This document shows positions 29,638 to 39,144 of a stretch of 64,000 nucleotides of DNA, in pieces (positions within the stretch are counted from its first letter, which is position 1; each line of letters opens with the position of its first letter). The stretch lies in NCBI GenBank assembly GCA_913019905.1, contig CAJVZD010000004.1:124001-188000 (forward strand), read 5' to 3'. The notes below the pieces were generated by a model that was not told the origin of the DNA, did not search any database, and worked only from the letters and a program-made list of their open reading frames with translations. The stretch comes from an uncultured Cellvibrionales bacterium. GTDB taxonomy: Bacteria > Pseudomonadota > Gammaproteobacteria > Pseudomonadales > Dasaniaceae. A program made the translations under genes and the position numbers.

Positions 29638-29762
29638 GAGATTTATCGACGTCATTCCGCCAGCAGAGAGAACCGATTTAGATATGTCAAAGCAGCTCGA
29701 GGAAAACCAAGAGAGTAAAGTTTATAGCATGGCTTTGCTGAAACACTTACGCGGTTAGGCAC

Positions 29763-30560
29763 TCAAATAGAAAAAAGGGACTTCAGTTTTTGTCCAGGGT
29801 CTTCAGCGCGCATAAAAGCCTCTCCCACCAGAAATGCATTGACGCCATGATCACGCATTGCTAGCACATCGGCGTGACTGTGAATCGCACTTTCCGTCAC
29901 GACAATACGATCATCGGGAATACTCGGTAACAGCTCAAACGTGGTGCTCAAGGTCGTTTCAAACGTATTAAGATTACGATTATTAATTCCGACCAGCGTA
30001 TTACCTAATGGCAGGGAACGCTCAAGTTCCTGCTGATCGTGCACTTCAACTAACACATCCATGCCTAACTCTCTAGCCGCGGCATTAAGCTCCGCCATTT
30101 GCTGGTCCTCAAGACAAGAGACGATGAGCAATATACAATCGGCTCCAATGGAACGTGCCTCCACAATCTGGTAAGGGTCGATTATGAAATCCTTACGGAT
30201 AACCGGCAACGAACAGGCCGCTCTCGCTTGTATTAAATAGTCTTCAGAACCCTGGAAAAAATCCTTATCAGTCAATACCGACAAACAAGCCGCGCCACCT
30301 CGCTCATAACTCTTTGCTATCGAAGCCGGATCAAAACTCTCTCTTATAACACCTTTACTGGGCGACGCTTTTTTTGCCTCGGCAATCACTGCTGATTGCT
30401 GTGCAGCAATTTTTCCACGGATCGACTGAACAAAACCACGACAGGCACTCTGGGCGCGCACCTGGGCATGTAAATCACTACTGGAAATACGAGATGAGCG
30501 CTCAACAATTTCTTCGCGTTTTCGCTCTACAATTTTTTTTAAAATAGTCGGTGTATTCAT
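29763..30560 (-). CDS. trpC: Indole-3-glycerol-phosphate synthase
   Basis: Forms indole-3-glycerol phosphate from CdRP in tryptophan synthesis. The 265-residue protein is monofunctional, without the TrpF domain fused in E. coli. It has [15 protein letters not shown], the catalytic-lysine region [27 protein letters not shown] and [12 protein letters not shown]. Its ATG overlaps the trpD stop by one base (TAATG). It ends the trpEGDC series; trpF, trpA and trpB must lie elsewhere. Confidence 0.96.
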   Translation of the reverse strand: MNTPTILKKIVERKREEIVERSSRISSSDLHAQVRAQSACRGFVQSIRGKIAAQQSAVIAEAKKASPSKGVIRESFDPASIAKSYERGGAACLSVLTDKDFFQGSEDYLIQARAACSLPVIRKDFIIDPYQIVEARSIGADCILLIVSCLEDQQMAELNAAARELGMDVLVEVHDQQELERSLPLGNTLVGINNRNLNTFETTLSTTFELLPSIPDDRIVVTESAIHSHADVLAMRDHGVNAFLVGEAFMRAEDPGQKLKSLFSI

Positions 30561-31594
30561 TACAAACTCGATGATTCTTTCATTACTTGTGTGACTTGCA
30601 CGAGTTCATTCAGTTTTTCGAGACCCGCCCCGCTGCCTAAGATATCTTGCGCAATGCTTACGCCCTCTTTCAAACTGGAGGCGACATTCGCTGCGTAGAT
30701 TGCGGCCCCGGCATTTAACGCAACAATGTCAGCAGCTGAGCTTTCCGCTCCCGATAAGAGTGTTTTAATGAGTGCCAAACTTTCCTTCGAGTCCGTCACT
30801 TTTAGATCGTCTAATCCACCACGCTCGATACCAAATTGTTCGGGGGTAATAACGTATTCGGTAATCTCACCCGCATTTAGCTCCGCAACATAGGTTTCCC
30901 GAGCAATGCTTATTTCGTCAAGTCCGTCGGCGGAATGTACAACGAGTATATGCTCACTGCCCAAATCGCGAAGCACCTCGGCTATCGGCCTTACCCATTC
31001 TTTACTGTACACCCCGAGTAACTGGTTTTTTACGCCGGCAGGATTGGTTATTGGCCCCAATAAATTAAACAAGGTACGAGTGGCTAACTCTTTCCGTGGA
31101 CCGATGGCAAACCGCATGGCCGAATGATGGTTAAGTGCAAACATAAATCCGACACCTACATGCTCAATGCAACGGGCCACTTGCTCGGGGTTGATATCCA
31201 GCCGTACACCTGCAGTCTCTAGCAAGTCTGCCGCGCCGCTATTAGAGCTAACAGAACGGTTGCCATGTTTGGCTACCTTACAGCCGGCAGCCGCCGCGAC
31301 AAAAGTGCTCGCAGTAGACACATTAAAGATACTCGTACCATCTCCCCCGGTTCCAACAATATCGACTAAATGTTCCCCCCTGACGGATACCGGCAACGCC
31401 AGCTCACGCATGACTTTTGCAGCCCCGGTAATTTCTTCAACGGTTTCGCCTTTTATCCGAAGAGCCACCAAAAAACCGGCGATCTGTGCATCGGTACATT
31501 CACCGGTCATAATCTGTCGCATGACGTCGACCATATCGCTGGTGTTCAGCGAACCACCATCGATGACTTTAGCTATAGCTGACTGTATATCCAT
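30560..31594 (-). CDS. trpD: Anthranilate phosphoribosyltransferase
   Basis: Joins anthranilate to PRPP. The 344-residue protein has the glycine-rich PRPP motif [35 protein letters not shown], and the anthranilate-site region [12 protein letters not shown]. It lies 27 bases after trpG and overlaps trpC by one base. It is unfused to TrpG, as in Pseudomonas. Confidence 0.97.
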   Translation of the reverse strand: MDIQSAIAKVIDGGSLNTSDMVDVMRQIMTGECTDAQIAGFLVALRIKGETVEEITGAAKVMRELALPVSVRGEHLVDIVGTGGDGTSIFNVSTASTFVAAAAGCKVAKHGNRSVSSNSGAADLLETAGVRLDINPEQVARCIEHVGVGFMFALNHHSAMRFAIGPRKELATRTLFNLLGPITNPAGVKNQLLGVYSKEWVRPIAEVLRDLGSEHILVVHSADGLDEISIARETYVAELNAGEITEYVITPEQFGIERGGLDDLKVTDSKESLALIKTLLSGAESSAADIVALNAGAAIYAANVASSLKEGVSIAQDILGSGAGLEKLNELVQVTQVMKESSSL

Positions 31595-31621
31595 GACTTA
31601 TCCTTGATAAAGTTATCGACC

Positions 31622-32200
31622 TTAACTTTTTAGAAAATTATTTAGCAAATCGTGGCCGTGCTCAGTTAAGATCGATTCTGGATGAAACTGCACGCCTTCA
31701 ACCGCCAGAGTTTTATGGCGAACACCCATAATTTCATCAACCGCGCCATCATCGGTTTGTGTCCAAGCTGTAATTTCAAGACAGTCGGGCAGAGTCTCCG
31801 TCTCTAGTATCAACGAATGATAACGCGTCGCTTCAAAGGGGTTACGCAAATCATTAAAGACGCCTTGTTGATTGTGGTAAATCGGTGATGTTTTCCCATG
31901 CATGACTTTACGAGCGCGAATAACCTTGCCACCAAATACCTGTCCGATGCTTTGATGACCAAGACAAATACCCAGAATAGGAATCTTCCCAGAAAAAGAC
32001 TCTATTACCGACATAGACACGCCGGCTTCGTTAGGCGTGCAGGGGCCCGGTGAAACAACTATTTTTTCTGGCGCAAGTTCTCTTATTTCCCGAATGGTGA
32101 TTTCATCGTTACGGACAACTTTCACCTCTGCTTTAAGCTCTCCAAGATACTGCACTACGTTGTAAGTAAACGAGTCGTAATTATCGATCATTAATAACAT
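31622..32200 (-). CDS. trpG: Anthranilate synthase glutamine amidotransferase subunit
   Basis: Supplies ammonia from glutamine to TrpE. The 192-residue class I amidotransferase has the oxyanion motif [13 protein letters not shown], the nucleophile in [15 protein letters not shown], and the His-Glu pair in VQFHPES. Its ATG overlaps the trpE stop by one base (TAATG), suggesting coupled synthesis of the two subunits. Confidence 0.96.
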   Translation of the reverse strand: MLLMIDNYDSFTYNVVQYLGELKAEVKVVRNDEITIREIRELAPEKIVVSPGPCTPNEAGVSMSVIESFSGKIPILGICLGHQSIGQVFGGKVIRARKVMHGKTSPIYHNQQGVFNDLRNPFEATRYHSLILETETLPDCLEITAWTQTDDGAVDEIMGVRHKTLAVEGVQFHPESILTEHGHDLLNNFLKS

Positions 32201-33762
32201 TACGCCCCCTCCTTATTGATCAGTGCCGACTTGCCTGAGCTCGAATTTTTGGACACACGATTTTCAGAAGCGTTGCTGCCGTGCAGTTTTTTCTGAACCA
32301 TAGCTGCAGCACTAAAAATGGCGCGCGCCTTATTCATGGTTTCTTTCCACTCCAATTTCGGTTGTGAATCTGCCACTACGCCAGCACCCGCCTGAATATG
32401 TAATTGATTGTCTTTTATCACCGCCGTTCGTATTGCTATCGCAGTATCCATATTTCCATGCCATGACAAATATCCCACCGCGCCACCATAAACGCCGCGT
32501 TTTACAGGCTCAAGCTCGTCAATTATTTGCATTGCGCGAACCTTCGGCGCACCACTCAATGTACCAGCGGGTAAAGTCGCTCGCAAAACATCCATGGCGG
32601 TTTTGCCTTTTTTCAACTTCCCGATAACATTTGACACAATATGCATGACATGTGAATAACGCTCCACGACCATTTTATCGGTCAACTCAACCGATCCAAT
32701 CTCAGAAACCCTTCCAGCATCATTGCGGCCTAAATCGATAAGCATTAGGTGTTCGGCTATTTCTTTGGGATCTTCCAACAGATCTTTTTCGAGGTCGAGA
32801 TCTTCTTCTTCGGTATAACCGCGACGGCGCGTTCCCGCGATGGGGCGCACATAAACAGTATCATCCTCGAGCCGCGCCAAGATTTCCGGAGACGATCCGA
32901 CGATATGAAAATCATCCAGATTGAGAAAATACATATAGGGCGAAGGATTCAGATTCCGAAGAGCCCTGTATAGATTTATCGGCTCGGCGGTAAATGGAAT
33001 TGACAGGCGTTGCGATACAACCACCTGCATTGCATCACCTGCTAGAATGTATTCCTTTATTTTTTCTACCGAACGCTTGAAATTGTTTTCACCAAAACTG
33101 GAGACAAAATCTCCCTCATCAATAAAGTCTGAGGTTTCTTGCAAATTGAGTTCTGGCAACCGTGGCGCAGTTTCTGGCAACAGGCTTGCCAATTGGTCAA
33201 TGCGCTCTATAGCGCTGTCATAGGCATTGGAATCACTGGGATCCGCATGCACGATAAGTTTAATAGTGCCGGCCAAATTGTCGAAAACCAATACCTCATC
33301 CGACACTAGCAATAAGATATCTGGCGTCCCTATCACATCTTTTGGGACGGTTTCTTTTAATTTTTCCTCGACCAGACGGACAGTATCGTAACCAAAGTAC
33401 CCGACTAAACCACCGTGAAAAATAGGCATACCATCCAGCTGGGGGACACGATACCTTTTTTGAAATTCTTCGATATAAGTCAATGGATCATCGACATCCG
33501 TTTTTTCGACAATTTCACCGTCAGTTTCGACCGTTACGGTATAACCGACAACCCTTAAAACCGTTCGACAAGGCAGGCCGATAATGGAATAGCGACCCCA
33601 TTTTTCACCGCCATGAACGGACTCAAATAAGTATGAATATTTACCATTTGCCAGTTTTAGGTAACTACTGAGCGGGGTATCAAGATCGGCTAGTACGTCG
33701 CGAGTTACAGGTATACGGTTATAGTTTTGATTTGCCAGGTCGGCAAAAGTTTCGGCGTCCAT
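32200..33762 (-). CDS. trpE: Anthranilate synthase component I
   Basis: Converts chorismate to anthranilate; usually feedback-inhibited by tryptophan. The 520-residue protein has the N-terminal regulatory region ([20 protein letters not shown]) and the chorismate-binding core ([46 protein letters not shown]). The C-terminal 25 residues form a Ser/Asn-rich tail beyond the family core. AAGGA precedes the ATG. A leader peptide and hairpins upstream point to attenuation. Confidence 0.97.
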   Translation of the reverse strand: MDAETFADLANQNYNRIPVTRDVLADLDTPLSSYLKLANGKYSYLFESVHGGEKWGRYSIIGLPCRTVLRVVGYTVTVETDGEIVEKTDVDDPLTYIEEFQKRYRVPQLDGMPIFHGGLVGYFGYDTVRLVEEKLKETVPKDVIGTPDILLLVSDEVLVFDNLAGTIKLIVHADPSDSNAYDSAIERIDQLASLLPETAPRLPELNLQETSDFIDEGDFVSSFGENNFKRSVEKIKEYILAGDAMQVVVSQRLSIPFTAEPINLYRALRNLNPSPYMYFLNLDDFHIVGSSPEILARLEDDTVYVRPIAGTRRRGYTEEEDLDLEKDLLEDPKEIAEHLMLIDLGRNDAGRVSEIGSVELTDKMVVERYSHVMHIVSNVIGKLKKGKTAMDVLRATLPAGTLSGAPKVRAMQIIDELEPVKRGVYGGAVGYLSWHGNMDTAIAIRTAVIKDNQLHIQAGAGVVADSQPKLEWKETMNKARAIFSAAAMVQKKLHGSNASENRVSKNSSSGKSALINKEGA

Positions 33763-33811
33763 TGGTATAGTCCTTAGAGAAAATGGTAATCAGGCATTCA
33801 TGATTCAAACA

Positions 33812-33829
33812 GACAGGAATCAACCTGCC
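33812..33829 (-). terminator. Candidate trp attenuator hairpin
   Basis: On the minus strand GGCAGG-TTGATT-CCTGTC forms a 6-bp stem (one G-U pair) between the trpL stop and trpE. The following TGTTTG is a weak uridine tract. A second hairpin, GGTCT-N8-AGACC (33835-33852), overlaps the second Trp codon and stop codon of the leader peptide, as expected for a ribosome-position-sensitive switch. Pairing between the two was not calculated. Confidence 0.5.
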
Positions 33830-33838
33830 GCTACGGTC

Positions 33839-33877
33839 TTAGTAGAGAGACCATCGCCAGCGAGTAATCTCGCGCAT
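33839..33877 (-). CDS. trpL: trp leader peptide
   Basis: A 12-residue open frame, MREITRWRWSLY, with two Trp codons separated by one Arg, ends 76 bases upstream of the trpE start. Tandem Trp codons followed by alternative hairpins are the hallmark of transcription attenuation of trp operons. The ribosome-binding site is weak (CTGAG). Two Trp in twelve residues is very unlikely by chance at this exact position. Confidence 0.72.
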   Translation of the reverse strand: MREITRWRWSLY

Positions 33878-34161
33878 GCTCAGCACGCTTTGTTTGTATT
33901 GCCTGTTTTTCATATTGTCTGCTTCTTTTGCCTGATTTTTATTGGCTATTGAGGCGATTATATTACCAATTCTCCAAGCCCATAAGACTGACGTAGGGGC
34001 AAGTGCACGTTATTGTACTCAAGCAGGGCAAGGAATAAAAGACGAAAAGACAGCTGAAATAACCCTTAATACCCGATTGCTCGCTTTTACTGGTAAAAAT
34101 CAACGATGTCATGGGTACTCTTTCTTTAATTCGAGCTCAACTTAAGCATTTCGAGATAAAC
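33878..34161. promoter_or_regulatory. trpE upstream region
   Basis: This stretch between epmA and trpL must contain the trp promoter. On the minus strand a TATAAT lies at about 33956-33961, but no matching -35 was found. No other gene is supported here. Confidence 0.35.
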
Positions 34162-35127
34162 CTAAGCTCGATCAATGGGAAAACTCAATACATCATCAAT
34201 TGTATCCAACTCCAATGCCGTCATTATAAGCCTGTCCATTCCCATCGCGACACCGGCGCAGGCAGGCAAACCACTGTCTATAGCTGCCATAAAGTTTTTG
34301 TCTATGGCAATATCAACACGATTTAAGCGCTGCCGAAGATCCTGATCTTTTTTGAAACGACGACGCTGTTCATTAGAATCCGTCAGCTCATGGTAACCGT
34401 TAGCCAATTCAACCCCACGAAAATACAACTCGAACCGCTCCGCAACCGGTACGCCCTCTCCATCCAAAACGACTTTTGCCAATGCGCATTGACTGGCGGG
34501 ATAATTGTAAATAAATAGAGGCGCTTCAATACCGATTTGCGGCTCGATAATCTCGGTCATTAATACATTGAGCCAATCGTCCTTATTCTCACTTTGCATC
34601 TGTATGTCGATTTGTTCTCGCGCAATACGCTCCAGAGATGTGCTGTTTTCAGAATGAGGGTCGATGTTTAAATATTGCTCAAACAGCTGTCGGTAGGTCA
34701 TTTGCCGAACGGGTTGGCAGGACAACACCATACACATCAATTCGCTCACCTCGTCCATTAGATCAAAGTGATCAAAACCCGGTCGGTACCATTCCAGCAT
34801 GGTAAATTCTGGATTGTGACGACTGCCCTTCTCGCCCCGTCGAAACGACTTACAAATTTGAAATATAGAACCGAATCCCGCAGCTATCATTCGCTTCATC
34901 GCATACTCTGGCGATGTCTGTAAATAATATGACGCCGGGACACCAAAGGGGCTTTCCGTTTTGATGGCGTCCATATGCGGATCGGTAACAGAATATGCAC
35001 CTACCAGCGGTGTTTCAACCTCTAGCACCTTGCGCTTAGCAAAAAACAAACGCACGTCTGCAATAATTTTTGCTCGCTCACGCAAGTGGTCAATAGTGGG
35101 GACAGGCCCCCAGTCAAGATCGGCCAT
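34162..35127 (-). CDS. epmA: EF-P lysine ligase EpmA (GenX/PoxA)
   Basis: A LysRS paralogue without the anticodon-binding domain that attaches (R)-beta-lysine to Lys34 of EF-P. The 321-residue protein has class II motifs: FFAKRKVLEVETPLV (motif 1), FRRGEKGSRHNPEFTMLEWY (motif 2) and GVAMGMDRLIM (motif 3). It lies 39 bases downstream of efp and near epmB, so the full modification module is in one locus. Confidence 0.95.
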   Translation of the reverse strand: MADLDWGPVPTIDHLRERAKIIADVRLFFAKRKVLEVETPLVGAYSVTDPHMDAIKTESPFGVPASYYLQTSPEYAMKRMIAAGFGSIFQICKSFRRGEKGSRHNPEFTMLEWYRPGFDHFDLMDEVSELMCMVLSCQPVRQMTYRQLFEQYLNIDPHSENSTSLERIAREQIDIQMQSENKDDWLNVLMTEIIEPQIGIEAPLFIYNYPASQCALAKVVLDGEGVPVAERFELYFRGVELANGYHELTDSNEQRRRFKKDQDLRQRLNRVDIAIDKNFMAAIDSGLPACAGVAMGMDRLIMTALELDTIDDVLSFPIDRA

Positions 35128-35166
35128 AGGGGCGCTAGCAACGACTGTTCGCGATCACGTTCGGGC

Positions 35167-35736
35167 CTAGCCTTTAGCGCGACTGACGTATTCGCCAGTG
35201 CGAGTATCAATTCGTATAACATCTCCGGTGTTCATAAATAAAGGAACACGTACGACAGCACCCGTTTGTAAGGTTGCGGGCTTACTTCCGCCCTGCGCAG
35301 TATCTCCCTTTAGCCCGGGATCAGTCTCTGTCACCTCCAGCTCGACAAAATTACCCACCGCAACGGTTAACGGCGAATCGTTATAAAGTGTAACCACGCA
35401 TTTGTCGAGTTCCTTCAACCACTTGGCGCTCTCTCCAACCGCGTTTGCATCTCCCTGATATTGTTCGAAGGAAATAGGATCCATAAAATGCCAGAATTCG
35501 CCATCGCAGTAGAGATATTCCATATCGGTTTCGACGACATCGGCACCTTCGAGCGTTTCACCCGATTTTAGCGACCGCTCCCAAACTCTTCCCGTTCTCA
35601 AATTACGAAATTTTACACGACTAAAGGCCTGACCTTTACCCGGACGCACGAATTCATTTTCGAGAATGGTGCAAGGATCTCCTTCCAGCATTAATTTAAG
35701 ACCATTTTTGAATTCGTTGGTAGAATAGGTCGCCAT
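35167..35736 (-). CDS. efp: Elongation factor P
   Basis: Relieves ribosome stalling at polyproline stretches. The 189-residue protein has the standard three beta-barrel domains; the modified residue is Lys34 in [13 protein letters not shown], the lysylated (rather than rhamnosylated arginine) type, consistent with epmA and epmB alongside. This differs from P. aeruginosa, which uses Arg32 and EarP. GAGGGAA precedes the ATG. It is divergent from epmB across only 48 bases. Confidence 0.97.
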   Translation of the reverse strand: MATYSTNEFKNGLKLMLEGDPCTILENEFVRPGKGQAFSRVKFRNLRTGRVWERSLKSGETLEGADVVETDMEYLYCDGEFWHFMDPISFEQYQGDANAVGESAKWLKELDKCVVTLYNDSPLTVAVGNFVELEVTETDPGLKGDTAQGGSKPATLQTGAVVRVPLFMNTGDVIRIDTRTGEYVSRAKG

Positions 35737-35784
35737 GGTATTCCCTCAATCTTTAATAAAGACGGCAAAGTAGTAAAAGCGCTT

Positions 35785-36810
35785 ATGATACTTGAAACAG
35801 AACCAGTCTGTAAGTCAAAGGACACTGAAGAAACATGGCAACAGTCGCTCGCGGGCGCAATTACCGATCCAAAAGAGCTCTTTGAACTCCTCGACCTGAA
35901 TTTGAAACACCTACCGGCCGCCGTTCAGGCAGATAAAACATTTTCCTTAAGAGTGCCCCGCAACTTTATCAATCGCATGGTAAAGGGGGATTGGAACGAT
36001 CCGCTGTTAAAACAGTTTTTACCTATCGCTCAGGAGTTTGATTTGCAACCCGGCTATACCGCTGACCCTGTGGGCGAAAAAAATACAAATCCGCGCCCTG
36101 GATTGATCCATAAGTATCACGGTCGAGTGCTACTTATTGTGAGTGGCGGCTGTGCTATTAACTGCCGCTATTGTTTTCGCCGTCACTTCCCCTACGCTGA
36201 AAACAACCCTGGCCGTCAACAATGGTCCTCTACGCTAGATTACATTGCTAACGATAGTTCCATCAGCGAAGTGATTTTAAGTGGAGGTGATCCCCTGGCG
36301 GCTAGCAATTCGCTGTTATCAGGATTGGTGCAGCAGATTGCCGCAATTCCTCACGTAAAAACGCTACGAGTCCACAGCCGCATGCCTGTTCTGATACCAC
36401 AACGCATTGATAAAGAGTGTCTGCACTGGCTAACGTCGAGTCGCTTAAATCCCGTGATGGTGATTCATTGCAATCATGCCAACGAATTGAACGAAGCGAC
36501 GGGAACCGCCTTGTCGCAACTGAGAAATGCAGGGGTTACGCTGTTAAACCAATCCGTTTTACTGGCGGGCGTCAATGACGACCCGACCATACTTAGAAAC
36601 CTGAGTGAACGCCTGTTTGCGTTTGGCGTCCTCCCCTACTACTTACATTTATTAGATAAAGTACAGGGCGCTGCCCATTTTGACGTCGAGCAGGATCATG
36701 CAAGTAAAATCGTTGCAGAGCTAATAGAGACTTTACCCGGGTACTTGGTTCCGAAATTAGTAAAAGAGCAAGCTGGTGCAAGATCGAAAACCCCCATATC
36801 ACTGTACTGA
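35785..36810 (+). CDS. epmB: EF-P lysine 2,3-aminomutase EpmB
   Basis: Radical-SAM, PLP-dependent enzyme that converts (S)-alpha-lysine to (R)-beta-lysine for EF-P. The 341-residue protein has the CX3CX2C cluster motif CAINCRYCFRRHFPY, followed by ILSGGDPLAASN and LRVHSRMPVLIPQRI. The C-terminal LVPKLVKEQAGARSKTP contains the PLP-lysine region. It is divergent from efp, with a 48-base shared promoter region. Confidence 0.95.
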   Translation: MILETEPVCKSKDTEETWQQSLAGAITDPKELFELLDLNLKHLPAAVQADKTFSLRVPRNFINRMVKGDWNDPLLKQFLPIAQEFDLQPGYTADPVGEKNTNPRPGLIHKYHGRVLLIVSGGCAINCRYCFRRHFPYAENNPGRQQWSSTLDYIANDSSISEVILSGGDPLAASNSLLSGLVQQIAAIPHVKTLRVHSRMPVLIPQRIDKECLHWLTSSRLNPVMVIHCNHANELNEATGTALSQLRNAGVTLLNQSVLLAGVNDDPTILRNLSERLFAFGVLPYYLHLLDKVQGAAHFDVEQDHASKIVAELIETLPGYLVPKLVKEQAGARSKTPISLY

Positions 36811-37126
36811 TCGTTTTTTCATACAGCTCCTATTCATGCATTTCCGATTCATGCGAGCCCGACTCAATCAGCTAACGCCAGTCCTGCCTTTCCCCGGTGA
36901 TACGTCTCGTGTTTTAAGTAACCCTTACCCTGCACCGCAGCAACTGAATGTGCTGGTCAAAACACAAAATTTAGCGCTTCATTATCGAACAGCCTCTATG
37001 TAATGACTAGGATCATATAGAACAGAACGCAGATACGTGTTTTTATCCCATTCTGCTATATACTGCTTCTGATAGGGATTTTCATGAAAAGTCCTCACCG
37101 ACCACAGAATACCAGGCCAAAGAGTT
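36811..37126. other. Spacer with 15-bp direct repeat and near-palindrome
   Basis: No gene is supported in these 316 bases. Two imperfect 15-bp units starting TTCATGC lie at 36833-36862. A near-palindrome, GGATTTTC then GAAAAGTCC (37076-37094, one extra base), lies 32 bases before the next gene. TATACT at 37059-37064 could be a -10 element, without a clear -35. Confidence 0.45.
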
Positions 37127-37135
37127 GTGAAAGGT

Positions 37136-38926
37136 ATGGATAACCAAGAAACCATTATTATGCAAGTTCCCCATCAAGATTTGGAACAATGCAGCTTTTT
37201 CCAATGTAATGGCTCCGATGTAGACCAGTGGATCGCCGCGCTACCAATGGCCAATCTGGGACAAACGACTCGTCAGCTATACCGTGCTGTGGAAGAACTT
37301 AATCGTGTAAGGTTAGTCCCAGCTGCACGAATGATGGTATTAGAAAAGCTACGAAAAACCGTTCACTATGTCTTTAAAGCGCTATCAAAACACTACTTAA
37401 ATCAACCCATCGTACTACCGAAACTACCACGAAAAGTTACGAACCTTGTCAATACACTCAATCACTTATTTGCAACGGGCTATAAAATCGTTGCTGCCCA
37501 TTCTGCTGCATTGGGGGATTCCGACGAACTAACGTCGAAAGCATTGCATCGTGCCATTACCGATTTGACCCAAACAATTCAACGGCACTATCAACTCTAT
37601 GAGCCCATATCCGACGGCCTCTGGCTGTCTCTCCATCAATATTATGCAATGGCGAAACAGCACGGACTCTTGGAGATGCAAATCCAGGACGATGAATTTG
37701 GTGATAGCACGGTTGAAGATTCCTTCATAAAAGCCTTACTAATTGGGTGTTCAAAGCCAAACCAGCTTCGACAAGAAGATTTCACCAACCTCTACCAGGC
37801 CCTAAACAGTTGGGCCAAGTATTGCCAAATTTCTTCTGCGCAATCGCAATCTTTATTTCTGTTCAACCCTAATATCGATAAAGCCCCTGTATACCGCGCT
37901 CTCTATGAAAACGACATCGACGGCAACTGTCTTGGTCTGGATACCACTTTACTCATTGAACATTTAGATAACATGCGGCAGGAAAGCACTAATACTTCCC
38001 TCGTTGTTAACGAGGATCAGATCACGACAATTTCTCGCGACCTTCTCTCGCACCTGGTGTTATCCTGGGGCACGACGAGTAAGCGCAATTTTATGAGAAT
38101 TGAAGTCGATGAGACCCTCGATCTCTGTGTTGGCCTAAGTGCAGCCCATCATTTCATTTCAAATAAATTAAGCCTCGAAGACTTACTAGAAGATGGCAAC
38201 GCCAGGATAATAACTAATCAGGACGAAAACCCCTTTCTCAAGACCCAGTCACATGTGTACCGACAAAAAGACGTGTGGGACAGCCCCTACGAAAATAATT
38301 TTGGTAAGACGCAGGTTTCTCTCGAGTCATTAGACTTCGAAACCCATGATGAAAAACCTCCCTCACCAGAAGAGATGAGCAAATATACCAGCAATAACGT
38401 TCCTATCGTCAACTATAGCTCACAGGGTTATTGCGTGAAATGGCCTGAAAGCCTCACTGCACAGCTTAAGGCAGGGGAGATTATAGGCATTAAAGACTCC
38501 AAGATGCACAATTGGAGCATTGCAGACATTCGCTGGGTGGATCATGAAGATGAGGGGCACACCCGTATCGGCCTAGAACTCATTAGCCCCAACGCTTCTC
38601 CCTACGGCGCGAGAGTTATCCGAAAAAAAGGCAGTCCTGGAATGTTTATGCGGGTATTTATACTGCCGGAGATCTCTGTTCTTAATCGTCCCATTACCTT
38701 GCTAACGCCGCAAGTATCTTTTGCAGAAGGACAAAAAGTAACGCTAAAGCAACGGGGTACGGAAATGCAGGTGCAGCTGGGGAAAAAAATTAATTCGCAA
38801 CGGGGATATAGCTTGTTTGAACTGGTGAAAACAGGGAAGGCGCACATCGTAAATAAGCCGACAAACGATGATCAAAAAGACGAATTACAGGCCGATGAGC
38901 TCGATTCAATATGGAAAAGCCTGTAA
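37136..38926 (+). CDS. Conserved protein with PilZ-like C-terminal domain
   Basis: A 596-residue cytosolic protein, mostly helical to about residue 310 (LPKLPRKVTNLVNTLNHLF, GCSKPNQLRQEDFTNLYQAL). The C-terminal half contains RNFMR and, about 105 residues later, NYSSQG, matching the PilZ c-di-GMP motifs RxxxR and [D/N]xSxxG but with an unusually long gap. The segment after it (WSIADIRWVDH, RIGLELISP) looks like the PilZ beta-barrel. It lies 218 bases before fimX on the same strand, suggesting a partner of the FimX-like protein (inference). The start is uncertain between ATG 37136 and GTG 37127. Confidence 0.65.
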   Translation: MDNQETIIMQVPHQDLEQCSFFQCNGSDVDQWIAALPMANLGQTTRQLYRAVEELNRVRLVPAARMMVLEKLRKTVHYVFKALSKHYLNQPIVLPKLPRKVTNLVNTLNHLFATGYKIVAAHSAALGDSDELTSKALHRAITDLTQTIQRHYQLYEPISDGLWLSLHQYYAMAKQHGLLEMQIQDDEFGDSTVEDSFIKALLIGCSKPNQLRQEDFTNLYQALNSWAKYCQISSAQSQSLFLFNPNIDKAPVYRALYENDIDGNCLGLDTTLLIEHLDNMRQESTNTSLVVNEDQITTISRDLLSHLVLSWGTTSKRNFMRIEVDETLDLCVGLSAAHHFISNKLSLEDLLEDGNARIITNQDENPFLKTQSHVYRQKDVWDSPYENNFGKTQVSLESLDFETHDEKPPSPEEMSKYTSNNVPIVNYSSQGYCVKWPESLTAQLKAGEIIGIKDSKMHNWSIADIRWVDHEDEGHTRIGLELISPNASPYGARVIRKKGSPGMFMRVFILPEISVLNRPITLLTPQVSFAEGQKVTLKQRGTEMQVQLGKKINSQRGYSLFELVKTGKAHIVNKPTNDDQKDELQADELDSIWKSL

Positions 38927-39144
38927 TTCTCAATCAAAAACAATGATAAAGCGCCGAATTATACCCTTAGGATAAATTTATCTAGGTTATTGGTTCATTC
39001 ATAAATGATAATACGACAATCATCAGCTTTCCATAGACTAGCATCATTGGATTATGTAAATTAAACCTGCTTGAATAATGCCAATGAAGGCTAGGGAATT
39101 GACTTCAAGGGCTGCAAGCAATCGAAACAGTAAACTTTGAATCT

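Noticed and set aside
29530-29758. Long open frame downstream of vfr with a 24-codon ATG tail (29684-29758)
   Set aside because: No start or ribosome-binding site at its beginning; it contains the 12-bp repeats and no recognisable protein pattern.
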